Below are positions 1-6,978 of a stretch of 12,978 nt of DNA, piece by piece. The translations under genes and the position numbers were made by a program. The DNA is from Cloacimonetes bacterium UBA6081 (GTDB lineage: Bacteria > Cloacimonadota > Cloacimonadia > Cloacimonadales > Cloacimonadaceae), in contig DIXL01000100.1 of the NCBI GenBank assembly GCA_002428685.1, positions 2,240 to 15,217 of the forward strand, in the 5' to 3' direction. The notes beneath the pieces are model-generated. The model worked only from the letters and a program-made list of their open reading frames with translations. It was not told where the DNA came from and made no database searches. Position 1 is the first letter of the stretch. Each line of letters opens with the position of its first letter.

Positions 1-69
1 AATTCTTCACCCCAATGGGAAGCCGAATTCCGCTTCGGCTGCATGAATAATATAATGGAAGAAAAGTAA
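1..69 (+). other. Open reading frame entering from upstream, ending on the secE start
   Basis: Frame 1 is open from the window edge for 22 codons and stops with TAA at 67-69. The last base of that stop is the A of the secE ATG (TAATG). Such an overlap is common in translationally coupled operons. The visible tail (residues NSSPQWEAEF then RFGCMNNIMEEK) does not look to me like the end of RpmG, EF-Tu or any other usual neighbour of secE, and no tRNA-Trp 3' end is visible. With only 66 coding bases, and with the hairpin at 21-40 inside the frame, this may be non-coding leader DNA. I do not recognise a product. Confidence 0.2.
21..40 (+). other. Perfect 7-bp hairpin upstream of secE
   Basis: AGCCGAA (21-27) pairs with TTCGGCT (34-40) around a 6-nt loop. 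No T-run follows, so a standard intrinsic terminator is not supported. It could be a terminator lacking a U-tract, a processing site, or a leader structure. The TATAAT at 51-56 lies too close to secE and has no matching -35, so I did not call a promoter. Confidence 0.4.
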
Positions 70-254
70 TGAAGTTCGAGAAGATAAATCGCTTTTTCCG
101 CGATGTTCGCTCTGAGATGAAGTGCGTAAGCTGGCCAAATAAGGCTGATTTGAAAGAAGGCACCATAGTGGTTATTGTGATGTCGTCTATCGTGGCAATA
201 TTTTTATCGTTGGTAGATTTTGGATTTACCAAGATAGTAGAGCTTGTATTCTAA
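69..254 (+). CDS. secE: Preprotein translocase subunit SecE
   Basis: SecE is the small essential subunit of the SecYEG protein-translocation channel in the inner membrane, where it clamps SecY. The 61-residue protein is the single-span form usual in most bacteria. It has an amphipathic N-terminal helix (residues 1-27) with the family signature EMKCVSWPNK around residues 16-25, followed by one hydrophobic span at about residues 32-58 containing the typical late Asp (LVDFGF). The ATG is preceded by a purine-rich GGAAGAAAAG ribosome binding site at 57-66. nusG begins 18 nt downstream, the near-universal secE-nusG pairing. Length and motif order fit the family and nothing looks broken. Confidence 0.97.
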   Translation: MKFEKINRFFRDVRSEMKCVSWPNKADLKEGTIVVIVMSSIVAIFLSLVDFGFTKIVELVF

Positions 255-272
255 AGGAATAGGAAGATACGA

Positions 273-806
273 ATGAAGTGGTATGTAATTCATACCTACT
301 CCGGCCACGAAAACAAAGTGAAGACCGCCATCGAAAAGGGTCTGGCTGGTTCCGAGATGGAGCAGCTTATCGGCCGATTGCTGGTTCCCGTTCGCAAAAC
401 TTTTATCATTCGGGAAGGCAAGAAAATAGAGCGAGAGAAGAAACTTTTTACTTCCTATGTAATATTGGAAGCAGAGATGACTGCCGAACTGAAAACCTAT
501 GTGCTTGGAATTGCCGGAGTAACCAGTTTTCTGGGAATTGGCAAAGAGCACAAAGAGCCGGTGGCATTATCTCAGGAAGAGGTGGATCGCCTATTGGGGA
601 TTACCAATCCAGACCGAGACATGAAAACCTTCTCCTTTATGCCGGGAGATATGGTTAAAGTTATTTCCGGGCCATTTTCCGAATTTGAAGGCCTGGTGCA
701 AAAGACCACTGAAGACGGTAACAAACTGGTTATAGATGTAACTGTGTTTGGCCGCAGAACCCCTGTTGAACTGAACGCCAGTCAGGTGGAAATAATCAAG
801 AAATAA
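273..806 (+). CDS. nusG: Transcription termination/antitermination factor NusG
   Basis: NusG binds the RNA polymerase clamp helices across the active cleft, suppresses pausing, and links polymerase to Rho or to ribosomal S10. The 177-residue protein has the standard two-domain plan. The N-terminal NGN domain (about 1-112) opens with KWYVIHTYSGHE and includes VTSFLGIG near residue 85. A C-terminal KOW domain (about 122-177) begins at PGDMVKVISGPF and includes the FGRRTPVEL strand. Length matches the compact NusG class with no domain-II insertion. The ATG follows AAGGAATAGGAAG in the 18-nt spacer after secE. It sits directly before the L11-L1 genes, as in most bacteria. Confidence 0.97.
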   Translation: MKWYVIHTYSGHENKVKTAIEKGLAGSEMEQLIGRLLVPVRKTFIIREGKKIEREKKLFTSYVILEAEMTAELKTYVLGIAGVTSFLGIGKEHKEPVALSQEEVDRLLGITNPDRDMKTFSFMPGDMVKVISGPFSEFEGLVQKTTEDGNKLVIDVTVFGRRTPVELNASQVEIIKK

Positions 807-831
807 AGACAAGAAGATAGAGGTAAGAAAA

Positions 832-1263
832 ATGGCCAAACCAAAAGATGCCGTAGTTACTATTAAACTGCAACTTCCCGCCGGAAAGGCAACACCTGCT
901 CCGCCGGTTGGTCCTGCCCTTGGTCAGGCAGGTGTAAACATCCCGGAATTTTGCCGTCAGTTTAACGAAAAGACTGCCGATCAGCCTGGAATGGTATTTC
1001 CGGTGCTTATATATGTGGCAAAGAATAAATCGTTTACATTTGAAATTAAAACCCCCCCGGCTGCTATCCTGATTAAAAAAGAAGCTGGCCTTGCCACCGG
1101 CAGTGCCACTCCCAACAAAGTGAAAGTTGGCAAAATCAATCAAGAGCAGCTGAAGAATATAGCACAACTTAAAATCCAGGACATGAATTGCAATTCCCTT
1201 GAATCCGCTATGAGTATGATCGCTGGAACTGCACGAAGCATGGGTGTAACCGTAGAGGACTAA
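832..1263 (+). CDS. rplK: 50S ribosomal protein L11
   Basis: L11 binds the GTPase-associated centre of 23S rRNA at the base of the L7/L12 stalk and is needed for factor-dependent GTP hydrolysis and the stringent response. The protein has 143 residues (family about 141). It shows the flexible N-terminal domain with the proline-rich PAPPVGPALGQAGVN segment at about residues 22-36, including the conserved prolines that thiopeptide antibiotics contact. The rRNA-binding C-terminal domain contains KTPPAAILIKKEAGL and ends with IAGTARSMGV. Spacing from nusG is 25 nt, with a weak purine ribosome binding site (AGAGGTAAG). A run of seven C bases at 1052-1058 lies in the KTPPA codons and the frame is intact across it. 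Confidence 0.97.
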   Translation: MAKPKDAVVTIKLQLPAGKATPAPPVGPALGQAGVNIPEFCRQFNEKTADQPGMVFPVLIYVAKNKSFTFEIKTPPAAILIKKEAGLATGSATPNKVKVGKINQEQLKNIAQLKIQDMNCNSLESAMSMIAGTARSMGVTVED

Positions 1264-1303
1264 TGCTTCGAGGTGCAGGAGATAGTATTCATAAGGAGAG
1301 TCA

Positions 1304-2008
1304 ATGAAACATAGTAAAAGGTATAACGTTGCCTACACGATGTTCGACCGCCAAAAGAGATTTGATCTCGCAGAAGCACTCAAACTATTGAAGTCGTTAC
1401 CGGCTTCCAAGTTTGACGAGACTGTGGAGCTTCATTTCAATCTTGGCGTAGATCCTCGTAAAGCCGATCAGCAGATCCGCAACTCGTTGGTTTTACCACA
1501 TGGAACAGGTAAGATTATGCGCGTTTTGGTGTTCGCCGAAGGCGATAAGGCAGATGAGGCCAGACAAGCTGGCGCTGATTACGTAGGTGTGGACGATTTG
1601 ATGGAAAAGATCTCGGCCGGATGGTTCGATTTTGACGTCGTGATCTCCACCCCCAATTTAATGGGACGAATCGGTAAACTGGGACGCGTTTTAGGCCCCA
1701 GAGGATTAATGCCAAACCCCAAAGTGGGAACGGTTACAATGGACGTAACCAAAGCTGTGGAAGAAGCCAAAGGTGGAAAGGTTACTTATCGTGTAGACAA
1801 GTTTGCCAATCTGCATGTTCCGGCTGGAAAACTAAGCTTTGAAGAGGATAAGCTGCGGGAAAACCTGAAAGCCATCCTTGCCGCTGTAATTAAAGAAAGA
1901 CCCGCTACACTGAAGGGTGTATTTATTAAGAGCATAACCCTCTGCACGACAATGGGTCCCGGCATCAAAATTCAGGTCGCAAGCGCAACCTTGGAAGCAA
2001 AGAGCTAA
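1304..2008 (+). CDS. rplA: 50S ribosomal protein L1
   Basis: L1 forms the mobile L1 stalk of the 50S subunit that guides deacylated tRNA out of the E site. In many bacteria it also represses its own operon by binding mRNA. The 234-residue length is normal. Recognisable blocks are ETVELHFNLGVDPRKADQ (about 40-57), VLPHGTGK, VVISTPNLMGRIGKLGRVLG (about 111-130), GLMPNPKVGTV, and the C-terminal KSITLCTTMGPGIKI. The ATG has a strong AAGGAGAG site at 1292-1299. The 40-nt spacer after rplK is the only place nearby where an L1 operator could sit outside coding sequence, but I see no convincing L1-type RNA motif there. Confidence 0.97.
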   Translation: MKHSKRYNVAYTMFDRQKRFDLAEALKLLKSLPASKFDETVELHFNLGVDPRKADQQIRNSLVLPHGTGKIMRVLVFAEGDKADEARQAGADYVGVDDLMEKISAGWFDFDVVISTPNLMGRIGKLGRVLGPRGLMPNPKVGTVTMDVTKAVEEAKGGKVTYRVDKFANLHVPAGKLSFEEDKLRENLKAILAAVIKERPATLKGVFIKSITLCTTMGPGIKIQVASATLEAKS

Positions 2009-2021
2009 GGGAGTATTAAGC

Positions 2022-2558
2022 ATGGTTCAAAATGTTAAGTATGACATTGTAAAGGACTTGACAGACAGATTAAGTGGCGCAAAAGCGATCGTACTGGTGG
2101 ATTATAAGGGAATAAACATCGAGCAAGTGAATCAATTGCGCAACCGCTTCAGAAACAGTCAAGTGGACTACTTTGTCCAAAAGAATACCCTGATCAAAAT
2201 CGCACTGCATGGGATGGGTATTACCGAATTAGATTCTTACCTAACGGGTCCATCCGCAGTGGCCGTGTGCAAACTGGATGAAGTTTCGCCCGCCCGCGAA
2301 CTCGTTAAATTCTTGAAAGAAGTGATGGAAGACAAAAAATTCCCTTCGTTCAAAGTTGGCTACGTGGCAGGACACGTGTTCAGTGCTGCTGAACTGACCA
2401 CTTTGGCAAAACTTCCATCCCGTGAAGAATTGCTTGCGAAAGTGCTTTGTGGCTTCAATGCCCCAATCACAAACTTCGTAGGCGTATCACAAGGAATCAT
2501 CCGCAAATTTGTTTATGCGCTTGATGCCATAGTAAAAAAACAAGCTGAAGCCAGCTAA
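2022..2558 (+). CDS. rplJ: 50S ribosomal protein L10
   Basis: L10 (P0-like) anchors L7/L12 dimers to 23S rRNA and forms the stalk base. The 178 residues are typical. The N-terminal globular domain carries VLVDYKGINIEQVNQLR (about 24-40) and YFVQKNTLIKIAL (about 50-62), followed by YLTGPSAVAV. The C-terminal part from about residue 140 is the helix that holds L7/L12 (GIIRKFVYALDAIVKKQ). The start is 13 nt after rplA, with GGGAG as ribosome binding site. That leaves no space for the long folded L10-binding leader that precedes rplJ in E. coli, so autoregulation, if present, must use another site. Confidence 0.97.
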   Translation: MVQNVKYDIVKDLTDRLSGAKAIVLVDYKGINIEQVNQLRNRFRNSQVDYFVQKNTLIKIALHGMGITELDSYLTGPSAVAVCKLDEVSPARELVKFLKEVMEDKKFPSFKVGYVAGHVFSAAELTTLAKLPSREELLAKVLCGFNAPITNFVGVSQGIIRKFVYALDAIVKKQAEAS

Positions 2559-2589
2559 AAAAATTATTCATATATCCGATGGAGGAACA

Positions 2590-2970
2590 ATGTCCGATAA
2601 AAAGAAACAAGTGATTGATCTGGTAAAAGAGATGACAGTTCTGGAACTCTCTGAACTGGTGAAAGAAATGGAAGAGATATTTGGCGTTTCTGCCGCTGCT
2701 CCCGTAGCTGCATTTGCCGCTCCTGCCGGCGCTGCTGATGGTGCCGCCAAAGAAGAACAGACAGAATTTGACGTAATCCTGGCAAATGCCGGAGACAAGA
2801 AAATCAACGTGATTAAAGTTGTCCGCGAGATCACCAAACTTGGTTTGAAAGAAGCAAAAGACCTGGTTGATGGTGCTCCCAAACTGGTTTCTGAAAAGGT
2901 TAGCAAAGAAGAAGCTGAAGCTACCAAGAAGAAACTTGAAGAAGCCGGCGCAACTGTCGAAGTCAAATAG
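2590..2970 (+). CDS. rplL: 50S ribosomal protein L7/L12
   Basis: L7/L12 is the multi-copy acidic stalk protein that recruits elongation and initiation GTPases. The 126-residue protein has the full three-part plan: an N-terminal dimerisation and L10-binding helical domain (1-33), an Ala/Pro/Gly-rich flexible hinge (about 34-56), and a C-terminal factor-binding domain. That domain includes FDVILANAGDKKINVIKVVR (about 60-79) and GLKEAKDLVDGAP (about 86-98). The start has a strong GGAGGA ribosome binding site at 2581-2586, better than that of its neighbours, consistent with its higher required stoichiometry. It ends at TAG 2968-2970, just before the attenuator hairpin. Confidence 0.97.
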   Translation: MSDKKKQVIDLVKEMTVLELSELVKEMEEIFGVSAAAPVAAFAAPAGAADGAAKEEQTEFDVILANAGDKKINVIKVVREITKLGLKEAKDLVDGAPKLVSEKVSKEEAEATKKKLEEAGATVEVK

Positions 2971-2991
2971 CTGCCTATCAGTATTGATAAA

Positions 2992-3027
2992 GGTCCAAAA
3001 AAAGTCCGTGAGGGCTTTTTTTGGACT
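2992..3027 (+). terminator. Attenuator/partial terminator between rplL and rpoB
   Basis: The arm 2993-3007 (GTCC, seven A, GTCC) pairs with 3012-3026 (GGGC, seven T, GGAC) around a GTGA tetraloop of the GNRA type. The stem is 15 bp with one G-U wobble (T3005-G3014). G2992-T3027 can add another wobble. The inner GTCC-GTGA-GGGC hairpin is followed by T7, the shape of an intrinsic terminator. The A7 tract makes it potentially bidirectional. It lies 22 nt after the rplL stop. An attenuator here is well known in E. coli, where it lowers rpoBC transcription relative to the ribosomal protein genes. Partial read-through is inferred because rpoBC has no obvious strong promoter of its own. Confidence 0.82.
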
Positions 3028-3050
3028 AATTTCGCAAGAAAAGACGCCTG

Positions 3051-3073
3051 AAAACAGCTTGAAAAACAGCTTG
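3051..3073 (+). repeat. Tandem 11-bp direct repeat in the rplL-rpoB gap
   Basis: AAAACAGCTTG occurs at 3051-3061 and again at 3063-3073, a 12-nt period. The second copy also forms a small inverted repeat with the next bases (AAAACA 3063-3068, TGTTTT 3072-3077). It could be a slippage product or a small protein-binding site upstream of rpoB. No function is evident. Confidence 0.5.
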
Positions 3074-3107
3074 TTTTACAACTTATATAAAACAGTAGCC
3101 ATGCCGC

Positions 3108-3185
3108 ATGAAGCGTGAAAACAGAACCAGTAACAATAAGAGCCAAAATGTTGGTTTACAAAACCTAAAAGGAGAGAGCTTTTGA
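3108..3185 (+). CDS. Possible 25-codon upstream reading frame coupled to rpoB
   Basis: An ATG at 3108 opens a 25-codon frame (residues MKRENRTSNN, then KSQNVGLQNLKGESF) whose TGA at 3183-3185 overlaps the rpoB TTG start at 3182-3184 in the sequence TTGA. That 4-base overlap is the classical geometry for termination-reinitiation coupling. The rpoB ribosome binding site (3171-3176) lies inside its last codons. Against it, there is no good ribosome binding site before ATG 3108, the peptide resembles nothing I know, and a short frame can arise by chance. It could be a leader peptide tuning rpoB translation, or nothing. Confidence 0.22.
   Translation: MKRENRTSNNKSQNVGLQNLKGESF
3171..3176 (+). promoter_or_regulatory. 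Ribosome binding site deciding the rpoB TTG start
   Basis: AAAAGGAGAG ends here, with GGAG 7 nt before TTG 3182. The frame upstream is closed by TAA at 3137-3139 and has no in-frame ATG or GTG between that stop and 3182. The next in-frame Met is residue 30, inside the conserved N-terminal block. TTG is therefore the best-supported start. Confidence 0.85.
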
Positions 3186-6100
3186 GAAAGGTCAAAAGTT
3201 ATTCCCGAATATCCGGAAGATTCGCCGAACTTGGTATCCCCGAAGTAGAGATACCAAATCTTCTGGCTATGCAAGTGGATTCTTTTAACGATTTTCTGCA
3301 AAAGGATATCCACCCGCAACGCAGAGAAAAACGAGGTCTGCAAGCCGTATTCGAAACTGTGTTTCCGCTGGAAGATACTAAAGGTAACTTCCTGCTGGAA
3401 TTCATTGAATACAATGTGTTGCAAGAAAAGTATTCTATTGATGAATGCCGCGAAAGAAACCTGTCCTATCAGGCACCGTTAAAAGCAAAAATGCGCCTGA
3501 GCGTATTCGAAAACAACGAAGGTGTACGTGAACACAAGGACACCCTGGAACAAGATGTGTTTCTGGGTGAAATTCCTTTGGTTACCGAACAAGGCACTTT
3601 TATTGTAAACGGCGCAGAAAGGGTGATTATTTCGCAGTTACAACGTTCTCCAGGAGTGTTCTTTTCCGAAGAAAAGCACCCCAGCGGCAAAACCCTATAC
3701 TCTGCCAAGGTTATCCCTTACAATGGATCCTGGTTGGAATTTGACATAGACATCCACGATGTGATGTTTGTGCATATTGACAAACGCCGGAAGCTTCCGG
3801 TTACCACTTTGCTACGCGCCATAGGCATTGGTTCCAATGCGGAACTGCGTAAAACCTTTTATAAATCCGAAGTCTTATCTCTAAAAGCAGCCAAAAACAG
3901 ACATCTTTACACCGCTATCTTAGAGCCTGGTAATCCCGAACCTATTGCTGAAGCAAATGAGCAGGTAACAGACTCCCTGATTAAGTTTTTGGAAGACAAG
4001 AAGATCACAAAGGTGGAAGTGATTGATTATGATTTTGAGATTGCCCGTAAGGTTTTGGAAAACACCTTGGGCAAAGACCCCACTGCAAATACTGAAGAAG
4101 CCCTCAAGAAGATTTACAGCTTGATCCGCCCCGGTGAAGATGCACCTGTGGAAGCTGCCAGGCAACTGGTGGACAGGATGTTCTTCAATGAAAAACGTTA
4201 CAACCTGGGTGAAGTGGGACGCTATAAAATAAACACACGTTTGGGGATCGAAGTAGATCCAAAAACCATGACTTTAACCGTTGAAGACTTTGTGTATATC
4301 TTTAAAACCCTAATCAATATCTATCACGATGATGATGAAATTGATGATATTGACAATTTAGCCAATCGCAGAGTCCGCACAGTTGGAGAGCTTTTACAAG
4401 AACAATATACATCCGGCTTGTCCATGGTGGCCAGGATTATTCAGGAACGCATGGCAATATCCAATATAGACGAAATAACCGTCCATGACCTGGTGAATAG
4501 CAATGCTTTGATTTCTGTAGTGCAATCCTTCTTTTTAACCGGCCAGCTATCACAATTTATGGAGCAGACCAATCCCCTGGCTGCTTTGCGTCATAAACGT
4601 GCCTTTTCTGCATTAGGTCCTGGTGGTTTAACCAGAGACCGCGCAGGATTTGAAGTTCGTGACGTCCATGCTTCGCATTATGGCCGCGTTTGCCCTATTG
4701 AAACTCCGGAAGGACCAAACATTGGTCTGATAGTTTCACCTGCCATATACTCTCGCATCAATCGCCTCGGATTTATAGAAACCCCATACCGCAAGGTTTT
4801 GGATGGGTATGTAACCGATGATTATATATACATGGACGCCGCTCAGGAAGAGAAATACATTATTGCCCAAAGCGATGTGCATTTGGATGACAATCGCCGC
4901 ATAACCGACGAAATAATCTTTGCCCGTGAACGCGGAGACTTTTTGCAAGTAAGCCCCAAAGAAGTGCAATTTATGGACGTGGCTCCGCAACAAATGGTTT
5001 CGGTGTCTGCTGCCATGATTCCCTTTTTGGAGCATGACGATGCCAACCGAGCCTTGATGGGTTCCAATATGCAGCGTCAGGCTGTTCCGCTAATCAATCC
5101 TCAGGCTCCTTTGGTGGGAACAGGTATGGAAAAGATAGCCTCTATGGATACTTCCTCCATCGCTGTAGCTCCCTATGAAGGCATAGTAACCAATGTAACC
5201 TCTGCATATATAGACCTTAAACCAATAAACGAGAAAGACGAAGCCTTTTACCTATCCACCGGTAACCGCATCGAACTGAAGAAGTTTGTGCGCACCAATC
5301 AGGATACCTGTAATAACCAGCGTCCTGTGGTTCGGATTGGCGATACGGTAAAAAAAGGACAGCCTGTATCCGATGGAGCTTGCGTGGAAGATAACCGCCT
5401 GGCATTGGGAACAAATATGCTGGTTGCCTTTATGCCATGGTATGGCTATAACTACGAAGATGCTATTATCATCAGTGAAAAAGTTGCCCGCGAAGACACT
5501 CTGACCTCCATTTACATAGAAGAAATGGAAGTTTTGGTGCGCAATGTTAAAAACGGCCGGGAAGAATTGGCTTATGACATACCAAACGTTCCGGCCCAAG
5601 CTCTTAGAAACCTTGATAAAACGGGTATTATAAGGGTTGGAAGCGTTATCCATGCAGGTGACGTGATTGTGGGAAAAGTAACTCCCAAGAGCATAGAGAT
5701 AGACCCTTCTCCGGAAGAAAATCTGATGCGTGCCTTGTTTGGCGACAGGGCAGGAGACTTTACCAACAGTTCCTTAAAAGCCAAACCCGGTATGGAAGGC
5801 GTAGTTATTGATGTAAAGGTGTTCTCCCGTCTGGAAGAAGGCAGCGATCTGGAAGACGAAAATGACGATAAGATACAGAAGTTGAAAGCCGATCTGGCTC
5901 TACGCCGTAAAAAAGTGGAAGAGTTCAAAGAAGAAAAGCTTTCTACCATTCTAATCGGTCAGATAGCAAAAACCATTTGGGACGAAAAGAGCAATACACC
6001 TTTTATCGCACCCGGAAAAAAGATTTATAAAGAAGACATTAAACGTATAAACTTCAAGAAGCTTGATCTGGATGTGGAACTGGTGGAAAGTAGAGAAACT

Positions 6101-6961
6101 AACGACTATATCTACTCCCAGATAGCTTTAAAGATAAAACAATCGCTGGAACAAAGCGACAATGTTTATAAAAAACAACGTGAACGAATTAAACATGGTG
6201 ATGAGCTGCAATATGGAGTTCGCAAAATGGTTAAAGTTTACGTTGCCAAGAAGCGGAAAATTGAGGTTGGAGACAAAATGGCCGGACGCCATGGTAACAA
6301 AGGCGTTATTTCCATTGTTGCACCCATTGCCGATATGCCCTTCCTGGAAGACGGAACCCCGGTGGATATCGTTTTGAATCCCTTGGGCGTGCCCTCACGT
6401 ATGAATATTGGCCAGATTATGGAAACACATTTGGGCATGGCTGCCAGAACTTTGGGTTTCGAAGTGGAAACACCTATCTTTGATGGTGCCACAAACGAAG
6501 ACATCCGGGCAGAACTGAAAGCTGCCGGACATGCAGAAGACGGTAAAAGTACCTTATATGATGGTAAATCCGGCGAACCTTTCAAGGAACGCGTAACGGT
6601 TGGCGTGATCTATATGATGAAGCTAAACCACTTGGTTGCTGATAAGATGCATGCCCGTTCCACAGGACCCTATTCACTTATTACGCAGCAACCTTTGGGC
6701 GGAAAAGCTCAGCATGGTGGTCAACGTTTGGGAGAAATGGAAGTGTGGGCCTTGGAAGCTTATGGCGCAGCTCATCTTTTGGAAGAAATGCTTACCATTA
6801 AAAGTGATGATGTGGATGGCCGTAACAATGCCTTCAAAGCCATCACCCGTGGCGAAAATCCACCCCCTCCTGGTGTGCCGGAATCATTTAATGTGCTTAC
6901 CAGTGAGCTAAAATCCCTCGGCTTTGATATTGAATTTATCAAAGAAGAAGAGAATAAGTAG
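3182..6961 (+). CDS. rpoB: DNA-directed RNA polymerase subunit beta
   Basis: RpoB is the beta subunit of RNA polymerase, forming one pincer and part of the active site. It has 1259 residues and begins at TTG. Landmarks in order are NGAERVIISQLQRSPGVFF (143-161), the rifampicin region around GQLSQFMEQ (454-462), GPGGLTRDRAGFEVRD, RVCPIETPEGPN, the active-site Glu759-Asp760 pair, and KMAGRHGNKG (1032-1041) with Lys1032 and Lys1040. A Lys/Glu-rich, likely coiled-coil insert at about 883-1003 sits where E. coli has beta SI2/beta-i9. The C-terminal clamp element is complete (ELKSLGFDIEF). Position 474 in the rifampicin pocket is Ala where E. coli has Arg529. rpoC follows after 17 nt. Transcription is presumed to come through the upstream attenuator. 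Confidence 0.98.
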   Translation: MRKVKSYSRISGRFAELGIPEVEIPNLLAMQVDSFNDFLQKDIHPQRREKRGLQAVFETVFPLEDTKGNFLLEFIEYNVLQEKYSIDECRERNLSYQAPLKAKMRLSVFENNEGVREHKDTLEQDVFLGEIPLVTEQGTFIVNGAERVIISQLQRSPGVFFSEEKHPSGKTLYSAKVIPYNGSWLEFDIDIHDVMFVHIDKRRKLPVTTLLRAIGIGSNAELRKTFYKSEVLSLKAAKNRHLYTAILEPGNPEPIAEANEQVTDSLIKFLEDKKITKVEVIDYDFEIARKVLENTLGKDPTANTEEALKKIYSLIRPGEDAPVEAARQLVDRMFFNEKRYNLGEVGRYKINTRLGIEVDPKTMTLTVEDFVYIFKTLINIYHDDDEIDDIDNLANRRVRTVGELLQEQYTSGLSMVARIIQERMAISNIDEITVHDLVNSNALISVVQSFFLTGQLSQFMEQTNPLAALRHKRAFSALGPGGLTRDRAGFEVRDVHASHYGRVCPIETPEGPNIGLIVSPAIYSRINRLGFIETPYRKVLDGYVTDDYIYMDAAQEEKYIIAQSDVHLDDNRRITDEIIFARERGDFLQVSPKEVQFMDVAPQQMVSVSAAMIPFLEHDDANRALMGSNMQRQAVPLINPQAPLVGTGMEKIASMDTSSIAVAPYEGIVTNVTSAYIDLKPINEKDEAFYLSTGNRIELKKFVRTNQDTCNNQRPVVRIGDTVKKGQPVSDGACVEDNRLALGTNMLVAFMPWYGYNYEDAIIISEKVAREDTLTSIYIEEMEVLVRNVKNGREELAYDIPNVPAQALRNLDKTGIIRVGSVIHAGDVIVGKVTPKSIEIDPSPEENLMRALFGDRAGDFTNSSLKAKPGMEGVVIDVKVFSRLEEGSDLEDENDDKIQKLKADLALRRKKVEEFKEEKLSTILIGQIAKTIWDEKSNTPFIAPGKKIYKEDIKRINFKKLDLDVELVESRETNDYIYSQIALKIKQSLEQSDNVYKKQRERIKHGDELQYGVRKMVKVYVAKKRKIEVGDKMAGRHGNKGVISIVAPIADMPFLEDGTPVDIVLNPLGVPSRMNIGQIMETHLGMAARTLGFEVETPIFDGATNEDIRAELKAAGHAEDGKSTLYDGKSGEPFKERVTVGVIYMMKLNHLVADKMHARSTGPYSLITQQPLGGKAQHGGQRLGEMEVWALEAYGAAHLLEEMLTIKSDDVDGRNNAFKAITRGENPPPPGVPESFNVLTSELKSLGFDIEFIKEEENK

Positions 6962-6978
6962 AAGGAGAGATAAGCGCA

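Noticed and set aside
51..56. Perfect TATAAT before secE as a promoter -10
   Set aside because: The matching -35 window (about 28-33, TTCCGC) is poor and sits in the hairpin loop. Transcription would start within the secE ribosome binding site, leaving almost no leader.
1052..1058. Run of seven C bases in rplK as a frameshift or phase-variation site
   Set aside because: The frame is intact and encodes the conserved KTPPA. A single seven-base run in an essential gene is most simply codon choice.
1264..1303. L1 autoregulatory site in the rplK-rplA spacer
   Set aside because: It is short and purine-rich, with no stable stem or recognisable mimic of the 23S L1 site. Only the ribosome binding site is convincing.
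3059..3088. Possible rpoB promoter, TTGAAA (3059-3064) and TTATAT (3083-3088), 18-bp spacer
   Set aside because: The -10 match is weak in an AT-rich stretch that yields such matches easily, and the clade's promoter consensus is unknown to me. Not strong enough to annotate without transcript start data.
2568..3146. 192-codon minus-strand frame over rplL and the attenuator
   Set aside because: It is the Ser/Ala-rich antisense of rplL running through the attenuator hairpin. It has no family motif and lies opposite a certain gene.
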